A program made the translations under genes and the position numbers. Below, in pieces: positions 53,931-64,000 of a stretch of 64,000 nt of DNA (within the stretch, counting starts at the first letter, position 1; every line of letters begins with the position of its first letter). The DNA is from Sciurus carolinensis (taxonomy: Eukaryota > Chordata > Mammalia > Rodentia > Sciuridae): positions 131,248,594-131,312,593 of the forward strand of contig NC_062218.1 of NCBI RefSeq assembly GCF_902686445.1, in the 5' to 3' direction. The notes beneath the pieces were generated by a model. That model was given only the letters and a program-made list of their open reading frames with translations. It ran no database searches and was not told the DNA's origin.

Positions 53931-54709
53931 CCCCAGATATGGGGGTGCAGATGATTGATACTGATTGGCATGAAAAAATCCCACAAAATAGTGTAGGACT
54001 ATTATTAGGTAGAGGTTCCTCAACATTAAAAGGACTTATAGTACACCCAGGGGTTATTGATCCTGATTTCACTGGACAAATAAAAGCCTTGGTCTCTTCA
54101 CCAAAAGGAATTACGGTCATCTCTCCAGGGGATCGCATTGCACAAATGCTTATATTGCCCAGTCGACATTCCTTGTGGCCCAGTGAAAATACAAATAAAA
54201 GACAAGGAGGTTTTGGATCAACAGGAACCACTTTAATAAACCTTACTATGGATATGGAACAGAGGCCCCTCCTAAAATTAAAAGTGGGAAATATGGAATT
54301 TACAGGTTTATTAGATACGGGAGCAGACAAAAGTATTATCAGTGCGATGGTCTGGCCAAAGCACTGGCCATTGATCACAGCAGCTCAGAGCTTGAGAGGC
54401 TTAGGAGTAGCAGAAAGCCCCAATCAAAGTGCTTCCTCATTATCGTGGAAAGATACAGAGGGACACACAGGAATATTTCAGCCATATGTCTGTAATGTTC
54501 CTATTAGCCTATGGGGACGAGACGTCCTGAAGCAAATGGATATGAAACTCACCACTGACCAGATTTACCAAGGGACTCCTGTAAGAAATATGTTACAAAA
54601 TATGAATTATGATGATAAAAAAGGATTAGGAAGACATAGCCAAGGATCTACCCAACCACTGCCTTTACTTCCACCAAAAAATGATTCTCATGGATTGGGT
54701 TTTTCCTAG
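53774..54709 (+). CDS. Retroviral dUTPase-protease-G-patch (pro) reading frame
   Basis: The open frame continues from the gag/pro slippery site to the stop at 54,707-54,709; the first ATG (53,843) is probably not used because translation would arrive by frameshifting. From that ATG, residues about 10-130 are a trimeric-type dUTPase with five motifs: [32 protein letters not shown] and RQGGFGSTG. Residues about 145-240 are a retropepsin with the active-site triplet in LLDTGADKS and the GRDVL element. Residues about 250-275 form a G-patch tail ([10 protein letters not shown]). The frame itself is unbroken, unlike gag, pol and env of this copy. Enzyme activity is not shown, and with gag collapsed there is no working precursor. 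Confidence 0.9.
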   Translation, partial: KRETGPSPGPATNIRGNSTSSPTVVSSHREGERRATSGSAGLDICATSRLILTPDMGVQMIDTDWHEKIPQNSVGLLLGRGSSTLKGLIVHPGVIDPDFTGQIKALVSSPKGITVISPGDRIAQMLILPSRHSLWPSENTNKRQGGFGSTGTTLINLTMDMEQRPLLKLKVGNMEFTGLLDTGADKSIISAMVWPKHWPLITAAQSLRGLGVAESPNQSASSLSWKDTEGHTGIFQPYVCNVPISLWGRDVLKQMDMKLTTDQIYQGTPVRNMLQNMNYDDKKGLGRHSQGSTQPLPLLPPKNDSHGLGFS

Positions 54710-55593
54710 GGGCCACTGATAAACCATCAATCCCTATAATATGGAAAGATGATAAGCCTCGCTGGATTCCACAGTGGCCCCTAACAAAAGAAAAACTAGA
54801 GGCAGCTCATAAGTTAGTACAAGAGCAGGTACAAGCAGGTCATTTACAACATTCTACCTCTCCTTGGAATACTCCAATATTCTTAACAAAGAAAAAATCA
54901 GGAAAATGGAGGTTATTACATGATTTAAGAGCCATAAACGAACAAATGTACCCTATGGGACCCGTCCAATGTGGACTCCCTCTTGTTACTGCACTACCAA
55001 AAAATTGGCCTACTATTATTCTGGATTTAAAAGATTGCTTTTTCTCTATACCCTTACACAAAAATGATTGTTGGAGATTTGCCTTTACTTTGCCCTCTCT
55101 TAATCACACTCAGCCTGACCAGAGATTCGAATGGACTGTGTTGCCTCAAGGTATGGCTAACAGTCCTACTATATGTCAAATATACGTAGATAAAGCGTTA
55201 ACAACTACTAGACAAAAGTTTAAGAGATTGTTGATTTATCACTATATGGACGACATACTTATTTGCCATCCAGAAAAAGAAGTTTTGTTAGAAGCATTAC
55301 AATTTATAACTCAAGCATTAGAAAAGAGAGGACTAACGATAGCCCCTGAAAAATTACAATTAGAGGAGATCCAAGAATATCTGGGTACAAGGCTCACTGC
55401 TACTACAGTCAGACCAATAAGGTTGACCATCAGGACAGATCAATTGAATACCTTGAATGATTTTCAGAAGCTCTTAGGTGACATTAACTGGATCAGATCC
55501 TATTTAAAATTATCCACAGGGGAATTAAAACCTTTGTTCGATATATTAAAAGGTAATCCTGACTTGAATTCCCCTAGGAAAGCTTACTCCTGA
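54685..55593 (+). pseudogene. pol part 1: reverse transcriptase, truncated by a frame break
   Basis: Betaretroviral reverse transcriptase palm and fingers. The open frame includes [27 protein letters not shown] (first catalytic aspartate) and [13 protein letters not shown] is at 55,243-55,254 (second and third catalytic aspartates). The frame closes at 55,591-55,593, whereas the homologous continuation is found in the next frame from about 55,580. The break therefore removes the connection, RNase H and integrase domains from this product. Expected normal expression is as a Gag-Pro-Pol fusion by two -1 frameshifts. Confidence 0.92.
54697..54703 (+). promoter_or_regulatory. pro/pol -1 ribosomal frameshift heptamer
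   Basis: G GGT TTT, a canonical X XXY YYZ heptamer, ends three bases before the pro stop codon region. The pol frame is -1 relative to pro and is open from 54,685, so the arrangement matches the second frameshift of betaretroviruses. Confidence 0.8.
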
Positions 55594-57220
55594 AGCACGG
55601 ACATCCTTACAGCTAGTAGAGAATAGACTTCAGCAGTGTTATGTTGATCGTTGTGATCCTACTCAACCATTAAGTTTAATCATAATCTCGGAGAAACATA
55701 CCCCTTTTGGCATAGTTTGGCAAGGAGGACCTCTGCAAAGTATAAATCTCCCTAGCTCTCCAGCTAAAACATTGCAATCATATCCCCAAGCTATTGCCCA
55801 GGTAATATTCAAGGGAATAGAATCTTGCATTACTGTTTTTGGAATCCATCCGTCTATTATTATAACTCCTTATTCCACTCAGCAAATTAAATGGCTAATT
55901 AATAATGATGATGATTGGTCAGTATTATATTGTTCCACTTCAGCTCAGTTTGATAACCATTATCCCCAACATCCCTGGATTCAATTCTGTAAAAATACTC
56001 CCATAATTTTTCCAAAAGTGACTAGTGTCCAGCCTCTTAAAGATTGTGTAACCATTTTTACTGATGGCTCCAAAAATGGAGTAGGTGCAGTACTTATCAG
56101 TAAACAACTTCACACCATAATAGTTCCACCCAACTCCGCACAGGTTACTGAACTTGCAGCTGTAATATTAGCCTTTAAATTAGCAGATAATCAGCCATTC
56201 AATCTTCTATCTGATAGCTTATATATCGTTAACGCTTTACAGGTTCTTGAAACGGTACCCCATATTTCTTCCATGTCCACGGTAGCTTCTTACTTTACTA
56301 CGCTACAAAACCTTATCCTACAGCGTAAACATCTATTCTATATAGGACATATTAGAGCTCATTCTAATTTACCAGGACCTTTGGCCAATGCTAATGACTT
56401 GGTAGATATGGCCACCAAATCAATTTTTGTTTTTTCCATAGAGGAACAGGCAAAACTCTTTCATGAAAAATTTCATGTAAATTCCACTACTTTGAGCAGA
56501 AAATTTCCTATATCTAAATGTATGGCTCGACAAATAGTAAAAAATTGTCAACATTGTGCTCCTTTAATCCCAGTGCAATCCTTTGGAGTTAACCCCAGGG
56601 GACTGCTGCCTGGCCATATTTGGCAGATGGATGTAACCCATATTTCTGAATTTGGTACTGTTAAGTATGTACATGTGTCAGTAGACACTGCTTCAGGGGT
56701 CATTATGGCTTCCACTCATTCTGGAGAAAAGGTAAAAGATGTCATTCAACATTGCCTACAAGCATTTGCTGGCTGGGGCATACCTAAAGTTATTAAAACA
56801 GATAATGGTCCTGCTTATACTTCCAAAAGCTTCCGGTTGTTTTTACAAACATTTAACATCCAATCAGTCACTGGCATCCCCTATAATCCTCAGGGACAGG
56901 GCATTGTGGAAAGAGCACATCTTACTTTAAAAAATTGTTTAAATAAACAAAAAGGGGGAATAGGAGCCTCCTACAAGTCTCCTAAAGATAAACTTAATTT
57001 AGTTCTTTTCATTCTAAATTTCTTAACTCTGGATAGGGACGGCCATTCTGCAGCTGATCGACATCATAATCCCCATAATACTCCTCAAGTATGGGCAAAA
57101 TGGAAAGATATCCTGACAGGTTGTTGGAAGGACCGGATCCAGTCCTTCGTTGGGTCTGAGGGTCTGTTTGTATTTTCCCACAGGATCAACAGACTCCAGT
57201 CTGGATTCCAGAAAGGCTAA
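55580..57220 (+). pseudogene. pol part 2: RT connection, RNase H and integrase
   Basis: Frame open across the frame break to 57,220. RNase H is visible as TIFTDGSKNG, TELAAVILAF, LLSDSLYIV and HIRAHSNLPGP..D, with all acidic positions present. Integrase follows: the zinc-binding HEKFH...CQHC (about 56,460-56,560), then a DD35E core with WQMDVTHI, KTDNGPAYTS and GQGIVERAH, exactly 35 residues between the second D and E. Near 57,125-57,150 the frame diverges again: the usual C-terminal DNA-binding region of integrase (VCIFPQDQQTPVWIPERL) is found in another frame downstream to about 57,339. This copy is defective. Confidence 0.92.
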
Positions 57221-57235
57221 TCAGAGTTTTACAGC

Positions 57236-58437
57236 ATGCAAGTGATGCTGCTCCTCCTCGCAGTGGCGAGTCTGAGCCTTCCTCCAATAACAAAAGCTCG
57301 GACGGAAAGGCAAACCCGGAACCTATGGGCCATTGTTAGCCTGGCCATATTTTTCATTTCTGACTAACATATTTTTTATCCTTCCTTTTCTTGCTTTTCA
57401 CCAATTTCTCTACAAGTCTGTCAATTCTACTGATGATTTTTCAGGTCGTGCTGTTTTTGGTGACAAGGATATTTCTAGCCTTTCTTTGCTTTAACAGGAG
57501 GAATTTCTGCACTTTGCCGTTGGAATCATACTACAGATCAGACCCAGAGTAGAGCAACTCGTTCTGCTGACCCTAGCTATGATATTGCTTTTCCTCCTAC
57601 GTCAGCTTGTGTATTTCCTCCCTTTTATGTTTCTACCAACTAACATTTCTAATAATACCTCTTAACTGTTCACTAACTGTGTGCTATCTCTCACAATACT
57701 GGAATGGTTCTTTTGTCACCTGTGCAATTTGCACATTTCTATCTTCCTACCAGTCCTAGTTTCTGTTGCAGATATAGAATTGCCAGTGCTATTATCAAGA
57801 AACAGAAGAGGCTTTGACATTGCAACAGCCGTGATCATTGCCACCACAGTCCTTGCAGTAGCAGCATTGACACAACCATAACGACGATCATTTGGCCGAG
57901 AATGCAGCTGCAGCCTTACAGACCATAGAGACTCTATCAGAGAATGGACTCATTATAAGAACAAGTGGATACCTTGCAAGAACTTTTGGGACTGGGATGC
58001 GTTTATTCCCTGAGAGCTGCTTTGTGTTACCCATATTGTAACTCCATTGGGATGTATATTGTTTCTGTATTTAATATGGCTATATGGTTCTTCTTCTGTT
58101 TATAGATTTGTCAAACAGTGGGCAAGCTTAGGAGCTATGGTGGTACCCCTCTGCCTTGGCCTTCTTCTCTTCATTCGTTTTGGCATGCATCTGCAAGCTA
58201 GCCAATAGAGATCAAATTATTTTTCATCAGGCCATGACCGCCCTAAAGACCGACAGCCCCCCATTAGTATGGCTCTTGATGCTGGATCGGTAGTCAAAGA
58301 CAGGTAATGAAGGAGGTGGCTGTGTACCGACCTAAGACAGGAGCTGCAGCATGCTCTGCAGGCTCTGATGACGGGTAAGGACATATGCTGACCACTCAGC
58401 CTAAGACAGACACGGTCCCGAGCCTTAGTTTAATATT
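57236..58437 (+). pseudogene. env remnants
   Basis: A leader-like frame of 43 codons (57,236-57,367) overlaps the pol tail, as env starts do in this group. Almost all of the surface subunit is missing. A 66-codon frame (57,681-57,881) carries the subunit junction: RNRR at 57,798-57,809 resembles a furin-type site and is followed by a hydrophobic fusion-peptide-like run. Beyond a stop, scraps of the transmembrane subunit remain, including a membrane-anchor-like stretch near 58,130-58,200. Only about 1.2 kb separates pol from the 3' LTR, too short for a full env. No functional envelope is possible. Confidence 0.75.
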
Positions 58438-58451
58438 AAAGAAGGGGGATC
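58438..58451 (+). promoter_or_regulatory. Polypurine tract
   Basis: AAAGAAGGGGGATC directly before the 3' LTR, the plus-strand priming site. Confidence 0.85.
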
Positions 58452-58928
58452 TGTGGGGGTTCCCGGGAACCCCAGCCTTGGGCGTGGTCAAGATGGCGCC
58501 TGACGCCGAGCCAAAAGCGGCCAGCTATACAGTAAACAACCAGCGAATTCCAATGATTGGCTAGTTAACGATGTGACTAGAGCATGCCCCCTCGTGTACC
58601 CATCCTGCGCTTGCAGCTGTCCGCGTTTATCTCGTGTACTCTCCCCTGATTGATTGAAGTGTATATAAGCCTGGTGGGTGGGAGAGCGAGGGGGAACGGA
58701 ACGGAAGAAGCGGAAGAAGCGGCGGCAGCGGCGGCAGCAGCAGCAGCAGCGGCTGGAGCTGAGCTGGAAGGAGGGAGTACGCGGGAGTGGAAGAAGCTGG
58801 GAAAAGGGAAGCTGGGAGTGCGCAGAAGCTAGGGGTAAGAGAAGCGTAGGAAAGGAACTGTGCACAATAAACTTCCAAAGCTTCAGACATTTGTCGTGTC
58901 CCTCTCTGCGGCCAGGGGGGACCCGATA
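58452..58928 (+). repeat. 3' LTR of the class II provirus
   Basis: 477 bp with the same signals as the 5' LTR (offset 6,496 bp). Three differences from it: CCCGGG versus CCTGGG near the start, CATCCTG versus CATTCTG, and AAGCGGCGG versus AAGTGGCGG. Followed by the second copy of the target duplication GGGTAT. Confidence 0.97.
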
Positions 58929-59095
58929 GGGTATTTTACCACTGAACTACATCCCTGGCCTTTAAATTTTTTTTTTTTATTTTGAGAAAGTGTCCCACTA
59001 AGTTGCTTAGTGTTTTGCTAAGTTGCTGGCCTCAATCTTGTGATTCTTCTGCCTCAGCCTCTGAAGATACTGGATCACAGGCACCATGCCTGGCT
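58929..59095 (-). repeat. SINE, right part, split by the provirus
   Basis: Continues the SINE begun at 51,914: TTTTACCACTGAACTACATC, then the B1-like half to GGCACCATGCCTGGC. An internal repeat of GCTAAGTTGC is present. Confidence 0.92.
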
Positions 59096-59199
59096 TGTGT
59101 TTCCTTCTTCAATCTGAGGATATCTCTTGTTAGAGAAAAAATATATTAATGACACTTGTTAAAGACAATAAGGCAGGCTTAATTCAGGTCAACTACCAC

Positions 59200-59815
59200 A
59201 CTGGATTTAAAAAATAAAAAATAAACTTTGTGTATATTTGAGTTTTACAATATATTTATGGGATACATATAGATAATAAAATGGTTACTGCAGTGAAGCA
59301 GATTACCATATTTATCATCTCACCTAGGCTTTTTTGGGGAAAAGAGCAATTAAAATCTATTTATTTTACAAAAATCCCTAATATGATTTTTTTAACTTTA
59401 GTCTTCCTGTAATACATTACATCTTTAGACTTGTTCATCCTATCTATCTGATATTTTGTATGCTTTCACCTACATAGCCTCATTTCCTCTCTTCATTTCC
59501 CTGTCCCCACCCATGTATCCACTGTTTCATTTTCTATCTCCATGTATTTGAGCTTTAAAATTTTTTTAAACGTCTTCCATATTTAAGTGAGATCATACAG
59601 TGTTGTCATTTCTATCTGACTAATTTCACTTAGCATACTGTCCTCCAGGCTTATCCCTGATTCATGTTGTGGCAAAAAGCAATATCCTCCTTCTTTTAAA
59701 AAGCAGAATAACTTCCACTACATATATACATATATTATGTGTCCCATTTTCTTTATCTATTCACCCACTGATAAATATGTAGATTATTTCCATCCCAACC
59801 ATCATCTGTTGTCTT
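59200..59815 (-). mobile_element. Old LINE-1 3' end
   Basis: Reversed LINE-1 3'UTR and ORF2 end: TTTACAATATATTTATGGGA, GAGATCATACAGTGTTGTC and ACTTAGCATACTGTCCTCCA. Diverged, no open frame. Confidence 0.78.
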
Positions 59816-60074
59816 TTTTTTTTATTTATTCCAGAAGAAGGTGAAAATTTTGATTAACTTTATTTTTTTATTTTTTAATTTTTTTTTAAATTGTAAACAA
59901 ATGGGATACATGTTGTTTCTCTGTACATGGCGTAAAGGCATACCATTTGTGTAATCATAAATTTACATAGGGTAATGCTGTTTGATTCACTCTGTTATTT
60001 TTCCCCTCCCCCCCAACCCTCCCACCCCTCCTTTCCCTCTATACAGTCCTTCCTTCCTCCATTCTTGTCCCCCT

Positions 60075-60107
60075 CCCTAACCCTAACTCTAACCCTAACA
60101 CTAACCC
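60075..60107. repeat. Telomere-like tract in LINE-1 3'UTR
   Basis: CCCTAACCCTAACTCTAACC then CTAACACTAACCCC; same position in the 3'UTR as the tract at 36.45 kb. Confidence 0.85.
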
Positions 60108-60130
60108 CTCCCACCCCCCATTATGTGTCA

Positions 60131-63100
60131 TCATCCACTTATTAGCGATATCATTTGACCTTTGTTTTTTTGAGATTGGCTTATCTCACTTAGCATGATA
60201 TTCTCCAATTTCATCCATTTGCCTGCAAATGCCATAATTTTATCATTCTTTATGGCAGAGTAATATTCCATTGTATATACATGCCACAGTTTCCTTATCC
60301 ATTCATCAATTGAAGGACATCTAGGTTGGTTCCACAATCTGGCTATTGTGAACTGAGCAGCTATGAACATTGATGTGGCTGTATCTTTGTAATATGCTGA
60401 TTTTAAGTCCTTTGGGTATAGGCCAAGGAGTGGGATAGCTGGGTCAAATGGTGGTTCCATTCCAAGTTTTCTAAGGAATCTCCACACTGCTTTCCAGAGT
60501 GGCTGCACTAATTTGCAGCCCCACCAGCAATGTATGAGTGTACCTTTCTCCCCACATCCTCACCAACACCTGTTGTTTCCTGTATTCTTGATAATCGCCA
60601 TTCTAATTGGGGTGAGATGGAATCTTAGGGTGGTTTTGATTTGCATTTCTCTTATTACTAGAGATGTTGAACATTTTTCCATATGTTTGTTGATTGCTTG
60701 TAGATCTTCTTCTGTGAAGTGTCTGTTCATTTCCTTAGACCATTTGTCGATTGGGTTATTTGTAATATTGGTGTTGAGTTTTTTGAGTTCTTTATAGATT
60801 CTGGAGATTAGTGCTCTATCTGAAGTATGATTGGCAAAGATTTTCTCCCACTCTGTAGGCTCTTTCTTTGCATTGCTGATAGTTTCCTTTGCTGAGAGAA
60901 AGTTTTTTAGTTTGAATCTATCCCAGTTATTAATTCTTGCTTTTATTTCTTGTGCTATGGGAGTCCTGTTGAGGAAGTCTGGTCCTAAGCCGACATGTTG
61001 AAGCTCTGGACCTACTTTTTCTTCTATAAGATGCAAGGTCTCTGGTATGCTTCCGAGGTCCTTAATCCATTTTGAGTTTAGTTTCGTGCATGGTGAGAGA
61101 TATGGGTTTAGTTTCATTCTGTTGCATATGGATTTCCAATTCTCCCAGCACCATTTGTTGAAGAGGCTCTCTTTTCTCCATTGCATATTTTTGGCCCTTT
61201 GTCTAGTATGAGAAAATTGTATTTATTTGGGTTTGTGTCCGTGTCCTCTATTCTGTACCATTGATCCACCTTTCTATTTTGGTACCAATACCACGCCGTT
61301 TTTGTTACTATTGCTTTGTAATAGAGTTGAAGATCTGGTATTGCGATACCCCCTGCTTCACTCTTTCTGCCAAGGATTGCTTTAGCTATTCTGGGTTTTT
61401 TATTCTTCCAGATGAATTTTATAATTTCCTGCTCTATTTCTGTAAGGTACATCATTGGGATTTTAATTGGAATTGCATTGAATCTGTATAGCACTTTTGG
61501 TAGTATGACCATTTTGACAATATTAATTCTTCCTATCCAAGAACATGGGAGATCTTTCCATCTTCTAAGGTTTTCTTTAATTTTTTTCTTTAGTGTTCTG
61601 TAGTTCTCATTGTAGAGGTCTTTCACCTCTTTTGGGAGATTGATTCCCAAGTATTTTATTTTTTTCGAAGCTATTGTGAATGGGGTAGTTTTCCTAATTT
61701 CTCTCTCTGAAGATTCATCGCTTATGTATAAAAATGCCTTAGATTTATGTGCATTGATCTTATATCCCACTACTTTACTGAATTCACTTCTGAGTTCTAA
61801 AAGTTTTCTGGTGGAATTTCCGGGTTCCTCTAAATATGTAATCATGTCATCAGCAAATAGGGATACTTTGAGTTCTTCTTTTCCTATTTGTATCCCTTTA
61901 ATTTCCTCGTCTGTCTAATTGCTCTGACTACAGTTTCAAGGACAATATTGAATAGAAGTGGTGAAAGAGGGCATCCCTGCCTTGTTCCGGTTTTTAGGGG
62001 GAATGCTTTCAGTTTTTCACCATTTAGAATGATATTAGCCATGGGCTTAGCGTAGATGGCCTTTACAATGTTAAGGAATGTTCCCACTATCCCTATTTTT
62101 TCTAGTGTTTTGAGCATGAAGGGGTGCTGTATTTTATCAAATGCTTTTTCTGCATCTATTGAAATAATCATGTGATTCTTGACTTTAAGTCTGTTGATAT
62201 GGTGAATTACATTTATTGATTTCCTGATGTTGAACCAACCTTGCATCCCTGGGATGAAACCCACTTGATCATGGTGCACTATCTTTTTAATATGTTTTTG
62301 TATGCGATTTGCTAAAATTTTGTTTAGAATTTTTGCATCGATGTTCATTAAGGATATTGGTCTGAAATTTTCTTTCCTCGATGTGTCTCTGTCTGGTTTA
62401 GGTATCAGGGTAATATTGGCTTCATAGAATGAGTTTGGGAGGGTTCCCTCCTCTTCTATTTTATGGAATACTTTGAGAAGTATTGGAATGAGCTCTTCTT
62501 TAAAGGTTTTCTAGAAGTCGGCTGAGAACCCATCTGGTCCTGGGCTTTTCTTTGTTGGTAGGCTTTTGATGACTTCTTCTATTTCATTACTTGAAATTGG
62601 TCTATTTAAATTGTGTATGTCCTCCTCGTTCAGTTTAGCCAATTCATATGTCTCTAGAAACCTGTTGATGTCTTCGAAATTTTCTATTTTGTTGGAGTAT
62701 AGATGTTCAAAATAGTTTCTAATTATGTTTTGTATTTCAGTCGTGTCTGTTGTGATATTTCCTTGTTCATTCCGAATTTTAGTGATTTGGGTTTTCTCTT
62801 GTCTTCTCTTTGTTAGTGTGGCTAAAGGTTTATCAATTTTGTTTATTTTTTCGAAGAACCAACTATTTATTTTGTCAATTTTTTGTATTGTTTCTTTTGT
62901 TTCAATTTCGTTGATTTCAGCTCTGAGTTTAACTATTTCCTGTCTTCTACTACTTTTGGTGTTGGTCTGCTCTTCTTTTTCTAGGGCTTTGAGCTGTAGT
63001 GTTAGGTCGTTGATTTGTTGAGTTTTACTTCTTTTATTAAGTGCACTCCATGAAATAAATCTTCCTCTAAGTACTGCTTTCATAGTGTCCCAGAGATTTT

Positions 63101-63942
63101 GATATGATGTTTCTTTGTTCTCATTTACCTCTAAGAATTTTTTAATTTCCTTCCTAATATCTTCTGTTATCCATTCATCATATAATAGCATATTGTTTAA
63201 TCTCCAGGTGTTGGAGTAGTTTCTGTTTTTTACTCTTTCATTAATTTGTAACTTCAATCCATTATGATCTGATAGAATACAAGGTAGTGTCTCTATCTTC
63301 TTGTATTTGCTAACATTAGCTTTGTGGCATAATATATGGTCTATTTTAGAGAAGGATCCATGTGCTGCTGAGAAGAAAGTGTATTTGCTCTTGGTTGGAT
63401 GGTATATTCTATAAATGTCCGTTAAGTCAAAATTATTGATTGTGTTATTGAGATCTATGGTTTCTTTGTTCAATTTTTGTTTGGAAGATCTGTCCAGTGG
63501 TGAGAGAGGCGTGTTAAAATCACCTAGTATTATTGTGTTACGGTCTATTTGGTTTCTAAAATTGAGAAGGATTTGTTTGACATACGTGGATGAGCCACTG
63601 TTTGGGGCACAGATGTTTATGATATGCTTCCCTTAAGCAGTATGAAATGTCCTTCTTTATCCCTTCTGACTAACTTTGGCTTGAAGTCCACATTATCTGA
63701 AATGAGGATGGATACCCCAGCTTTTTTCTGAGTCCATGTGCATGGTATGTTTTTCCCCATCCTTTTACCTTTAGTCTATGGGTATCTCTTTCTATGAGGT
63801 GAGTCTCTTGCAGGCAGCATATTGTTGGATCTTTCTTTTTAATCCAATCAGCCATTCTATGTCTTTTGATTGATGAATTCAGGCCATTAACATTCAGGGT
63901 TATTATTGAGGTATGATTTGTATTCCCGGTCATTTGGTTCAT
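60131..63942 (-). pseudogene. LINE-1 ORF2 (endonuclease-reverse transcriptase), broken
   Basis: Encoded the 1,270-residue-class ORF2 protein. Domains in order: endonuclease start (TNHTSIITLNVNGLN, CCLQETHL) at 63,942-63,670; the endonuclease-RT linker and early RT (62,511-63,473, with KSPGPDGFSADF); RT palm with [13 protein letters not shown] (61,884-62,348); the FADD catalytic motif near 61,845-61,862; post-RT (61,114-61,845); the cysteine-rich region and C-terminus (60,131-61,186). Breaks are a frame loss near 63,730, a TAG at 62,511-62,513 in frame with the following segment, a frame change near 61,890, another near 61,190 and a stop near 60,560. Non-functional. Confidence 0.92.
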
Positions 63943-64000
63943 ATTTAAAATTTTATTTATTTATTTATTTATATTTTGACACAACTTGGTTCCTCCTTTA

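Larger units (their letters stand above)
51956..58928 (+). mobile_element. Class II endogenous retrovirus (ERVK/IAP-like), young, defective
   Basis: A 6,973-bp provirus: 5' LTR, tRNA-Phe primer site, leader, remnant gag, dUTPase-protease, pol (two frame breaks), remnant env, polypurine tract, 3' LTR. It is flanked by a 6-bp target duplication GGGTAT (51,950-51,955 and 58,929-58,934), the length used by class II elements. The LTRs are both 477 bp and differ at three sites, indicating recent insertion. gag and env are largely deleted or riddled with stops, so the copy cannot be autonomous. The gag/pro/pol order with two -1 frameshifts, dUTPase in pro and a C-terminal G-patch identify a betaretrovirus-like relative. 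Confidence 0.97.
59870..64000 (-). mobile_element. Long LINE-1 with near-complete but broken ORF2
   Basis: Minus-strand LINE-1 whose poly(A) tail shows as the T-rich region at 59,860-59,893 and which leaves the window at the right edge. The 3'UTR carries a telomere-like tract (60,075-60,107). The ORF2 span is complete (63,942 to 60,131) but interrupted at several points. A TTTA simple repeat is inserted at 63,954-63,972 just upstream of ORF2. Confidence 0.93.

Noticed and set aside
1..64000. CRISPR arrays, prokaryotic operons, replication origins
   Set aside because: No evenly spaced repeat-spacer pattern and no bacterial gene organisation; the window is clearly mammalian.

Overview
The window is nuclear DNA of a mammal, most likely a squirrel (Sciuridae). 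The main clue is more than fifteen copies of a composite SINE with a 7SL/B1-like half joined to a tRNA-like ID half, the arrangement typical of sciurid rodents. Young LINE-1 copies, a class II endogenous retrovirus and a spliced protein-coding gene on the minus strand agree with this. Most of the sequence is transposable-element debris; only three single-copy host genes can be supported.

Layout. 1-2.36 kb: 5' part of a full-length LINE-1 on the minus strand with an intact ORF1 and a two-monomer CpG-rich 5'UTR. 3.7-4.24 kb: a solitary LTR with a tRNA-Phe-type primer binding site. 4.84-6.17 kb: a 5'-truncated LINE-1 with a perfect 13-bp target duplication. 6.2-32.8 kb: AT-rich non-coding DNA crowded with SINEs, old LTRs, a decayed gammaretrovirus-like pol (27.4-28.4 kb) and LINE-1 3' ends. 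32.9-33.7 kb: a CpG-rich block followed by two intact tRNA genes, Leu(CAA) with an intron and Glu(CTC). 34.4-38.7 kb: partial SINEs and a nest of LINE-1 insertions. 40.7-45.8 kb: an intact six-coding-exon gene for a secreted L-amino-acid oxidase (LAO1-like, 526 codons). 46-51.8 kb: non-coding, with an MLT1-type LTR, SINEs and a TA/CA microsatellite. 51.96-58.93 kb: a 6,973-bp class II (ERVK/IAP-like) provirus inserted into a SINE. 59.2 kb to the end: old LINE-1, then a long younger LINE-1 on the minus strand running out of the window.

The most notable element is the provirus. Its two 477-bp LTRs differ at only three positions, so it is young, yet gag is collapsed to scraps, pol has two frame breaks and env has lost nearly all of its surface subunit. 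It nevertheless keeps both canonical -1 frameshift heptamers (gag/pro and pro/pol), a dUTPase-protease-G-patch reading frame, a tRNA-Phe primer site, a polypurine tract, two splice donors and an unusual CpG-rich tandem array in the leader. Recent movement of so damaged a copy suggests that a defective subfamily was mobilised by proteins supplied in trans.

LAO1 and the tRNA genes are unrelated to the provirus. Apart from them I see no operon, CRISPR array or bacterial-type system here.
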